Source: JAJZMY01 sp964604635
GTDB lineage: Archaea > Micrarchaeota > Micrarchaeia > Micrarchaeales > Micrarchaeaceae
Reading direction: 5' to 3'
Assembly: GCA_964604635.1 (NCBI GenBank)
Contig: CAZRZO010000002.1
Location: 1-64,000 of the forward strand
DNA length: 64,000 nt
The position numbers and the translations under genes were made by a program. This document shows positions 62,254 to 64,000 of the stretch, in pieces (positions within the stretch are counted from its first letter, which is position 1; the number at the start of each line of letters is the position of its first letter). Under the pieces are notes generated by a model. It worked only from the letters and a program-made list of their open reading frames with translations, was not told where the DNA came from and did no database searches.

Positions 62254-63699
62254 ATGGGAAAAAAATATATTGATATTGTTAAGTATGTTGTTGAATCTGA
62301 TTTTGAGATAAATGGAAATGTTGAAAAACCAGATATTATTGGTGCAATTTTTGGACAAACAGAAGGTCTAATTGGTGCTGATCTTGATTTAAAGGAATTG
62401 CAAAGAAATGGAAAAATAGGTAGAATTGAAATTGAATTTGCAAATAATAATAATAATAAAACATCTGGAAAATTATTTCTTCCTTCTTCATTAGGACGAG
62501 TAGAAACATGTATTTTAGGTGCTTCAATTGAATCAGTTGATAGAGTAGGTCCTTTTGAAACTTATTTTAAAGTATTAAAAGTAGAAGATACAAGAAATGA
62601 AAAAAGAAAGCATATAATAGAGAGAGCAAAGAATTTAATAAAAATATTACTTTCAACAGAAATTCCAGATAGCAAGGAAATAAGTGAAATGGTTGAATCA
62701 GATGTTAAAATAAGTACAATAACTACTTTTGGACCTGAAAAATTTCCAGCTGGACCAGATGTTGGTAAAAGCGAAGAACTTATTTTAGTTGAAGGAAGAG
62801 CAGATGTTCTAAATTTAATTAAAAATGATATTAATAATTGTATTGCTATTGGTGGTGCAACAAATAATATACCTAATACAATAATAAAATTAACAAATGA
62901 AAAAGAAACAACATTATTTGTTGATGGTGATAGAGGCGGAGAAATGATTATGAAGATTTTGCTAAATACAGCTGATATTGATTTCATATCAAGAGCTCCT
63001 GATGGAAAAGAAGTTGAAGAATTAGCAAGAAAAGAAATAATAAAAGCATTACATTCAAAAATGCCTGCCAGTCAAATGAGTAATAGACTAAATAGAGAAA
63101 GACAACCAAGAAAAAATAATATACAATACCCACAAAAAAAAGAAAGTAAATTCAATTTTGTAAATAATAATCATAATTTTAATGAAAAAAATAAAATAAA
63201 TTCTAATAATTTAGATGGTGATGATAATATAGTAAAAAGTGTTAGTGAAATAGTAAATAATTTACACAAGCAAGATCATCAAGACATTCAAAAGCAAGAT
63301 CATCAAGATAATAATAATCTAAATTTGAATATTAGAAATATTAATAATGAGGAAAGTGAACAAGAAGTTGAAATACCTTCAATAAATAATGATGTGGAAA
63401 TTCAAAATAAAATAAATTCTGAAATGATCAATACATTAAAAGATCTTCAAAATTCTTTAAGAGGAAGATTATATGATAAGAATAATAAAATAATTGAAGA
63501 AATTCCAATAAGAAGATTACTTCAAGCAATGCAAGATACAAAAAATATAAATACAATTGTATTTGATGGTATTATTACTCAGAGATTAGTAGAAATAGCA
63601 AATAAATATAATATAAAACAATTATATGGGTTAAGAGCTCAAATCTCAAAAAAATACAATAATATTTTAATTTATACCTCAGAAGATGGATTAGTATAA
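62254..63699 (+). CDS. dnaG: archaeal DnaG-type primase
   Basis: The 481-residue protein has the archaeal DnaG N-terminus (YVVESDFEINGNVEKPDIIG and FGQTEGLIG). A Toprim domain has VEGRADV with Glu180 and DGDRGGE with Asp224 and Asp226. In archaea it associates with the exosome as an RNA-binding cap factor and may also prime DNA. A Gln/Asn/His-rich linker at about 290-390 holds an imperfect duplication (QDHQD units). A C-terminal region with TLKDLQNSLRGRLYD follows and is present in the family. Co-occurrence with the exosome operon in the same window is consistent with that role. Confidence 0.92.
   Translation: MGKKYIDIVKYVVESDFEINGNVEKPDIIGAIFGQTEGLIGADLDLKELQRNGKIGRIEIEFANNNNNKTSGKLFLPSSLGRVETCILGASIESVDRVGPFETYFKVLKVEDTRNEKRKHIIERAKNLIKILLSTEIPDSKEISEMVESDVKISTITTFGPEKFPAGPDVGKSEELILVEGRADVLNLIKNDINNCIAIGGATNNIPNTIIKLTNEKETTLFVDGDRGGEMIMKILLNTADIDFISRAPDGKEVEELARKEIIKALHSKMPASQMSNRLNRERQPRKNNIQYPQKKESKFNFVNNNHNFNEKNKINSNNLDGDDNIVKSVSEIVNNLHKQDHQDIQKQDHQDNNNLNLNIRNINNEESEQEVEIPSINNDVEIQNKINSEMINTLKDLQNSLRGRLYDKNNKIIEEIPIRRLLQAMQDTKNINTIVFDGIITQRLVEIANKYNIKQLYGLRAQISKKYNNILIYTSEDGLV
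63268..63308 (+). repeat. direct repeat in the dnaG linker
   Basis: A 17-base string beginning AAGCAAGATCATC occurs at 63268-63284 and 63292-63308, 24 bases apart. It encodes the two KQDHQD units of the linker. Confidence 0.85.
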
Positions 63700-63955
63700 T
63701 TTTATTATTTTTAATAATAATAAATATAAAAATTTTAAAATTATACTATAAAAAGCAATAGAATAAATCAAATATTATTTTGCTTAAATTAGACAATAAT
63801 AAAATACAATAAATTATTTTATTTTATAATAATATATAAAAAGATTTGTTTTATAATATACTTAAATTTATTTTAATTATTTAAATAAATTAAAAAAGAC
63901 TTATTTATCATTTTATTAAAATAAATTATAATTTTAAAAATATTAAGGTGAAGAA

Positions 63956-64000
63956 ATGGCTGACAAACCACATATGAATTTAATTTTTATAGGACATGTT
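63956..64000 (+). CDS. translation elongation factor EF-1alpha, first 15 codons
   Basis: The gene is cut by the window end. The visible part reads MADKPHMNLIFIGHV, the universal start of archaeal EF-1alpha leading into the P-loop GHVDHGKST. It delivers aminoacyl-tRNA to the ribosome. A good AAGGTGA ribosome-binding site lies five bases before the ATG. The 256 bases before it hold no gene that I can see. Confidence 0.88.
   Translation, partial: MADKPHMNLIFIGHV

Overview
The window is a very AT-rich piece of an archaeal chromosome (G+C by eye about a quarter or less, standard genetic code, genes packed closely with short AT-rich spacers). The archaeal assignment rests on the genes: RNA polymerase subunits E', E'' and P, a histone, a proteasome alpha subunit, SBDS and the exosome proteins Rrp4/Rrp41/Rrp42, eL43 and eS26, Nop5, a TBP-like protein, Hel308, topoisomerase VI subunit B, archaeal DnaG, AglB, isopentenyl phosphate kinase and EF-1alpha. 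Reduced or degenerate information-processing proteins (a one-repeat TBP, a Nop5 without its N-terminal domain) and many small unknown membrane genes suggest a DPANN-type lineage. Micrarchaeota or Parvarchaeota would fit, also because a succinate dehydrogenase operon is present, but the placement is an inference. The sequence is a metagenome-style scaffold: three 100-N gaps occur, and two of them are flanked by identical 55-base copies of the same sequence.

Layout. 0-6.7 kb: a methyltransferase, the minus-strand PIN-rpoE1-spt4 cluster, a histone, guaB, an FKBP isomerase and isopentenyl phosphate kinase. 6.8-10.7 kb: a MoxR ATPase / unknown / HExxH-VWA three-gene operon. 10.9-15.3 kb: the proteasome-exosome superoperon (psmA, SBDS, rrp4, rrp41, rrp42, rpl37ae, an unknown gene, rpoP). 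15.5-18.4 kb: truncated nop5, a very acidic 37-residue protein, glmM and a tRNA-Arg(CCT) gene that overlaps the glmM stop codon and carries an intron in its T-loop. 18.5-25.6 kb: cell-surface and regulatory genes of mostly unknown function, including a methyltransferase-Trm112 pair and a three-gene zinc ribbon/membrane/V4R operon. 25.6-41.9 kb: secY, aglB, a coiled-coil gene with its own promoter, leuS, acyP, hel308, truD, rnz and sdhABC plus a tiny membrane gene. 41.9-47.8 kb: the half-size TBP, a three-gene minus-strand group ending in a large membrane-anchored surface protein, and top6B.

47.8-56.9 kb is the most unusual part: eight consecutive minus-strand membrane genes. The promoter-proximal gene encodes a small two-helix protein with a signal peptide, resembling VirB2/CedA1-type pilins. 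It is followed by a six-helix protein and then by six large paralogous polytopic proteins of 361 to 526 residues. The six share an N-terminal helical hairpin resembling the small protein and an internal Arg/Gly-Gly membrane motif. I read this as a candidate membrane apparatus (DNA transfer, secretion or pilus type) built on repeated gene duplication. Its function is not shown by the sequence.

57-64 kb: eS26, a GT-C type membrane glycosyltransferase, nnr, an AbrB/winged-helix regulator, dnaG and the first 15 codons of EF-1alpha. Two kinds of translation signal recur. Some genes have a GGTGA-type Shine-Dalgarno site, and many others have a minimal TGAT placed only three to four bases before ATG. 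A recurrent promoter element reads roughly AAAACATTTATA.
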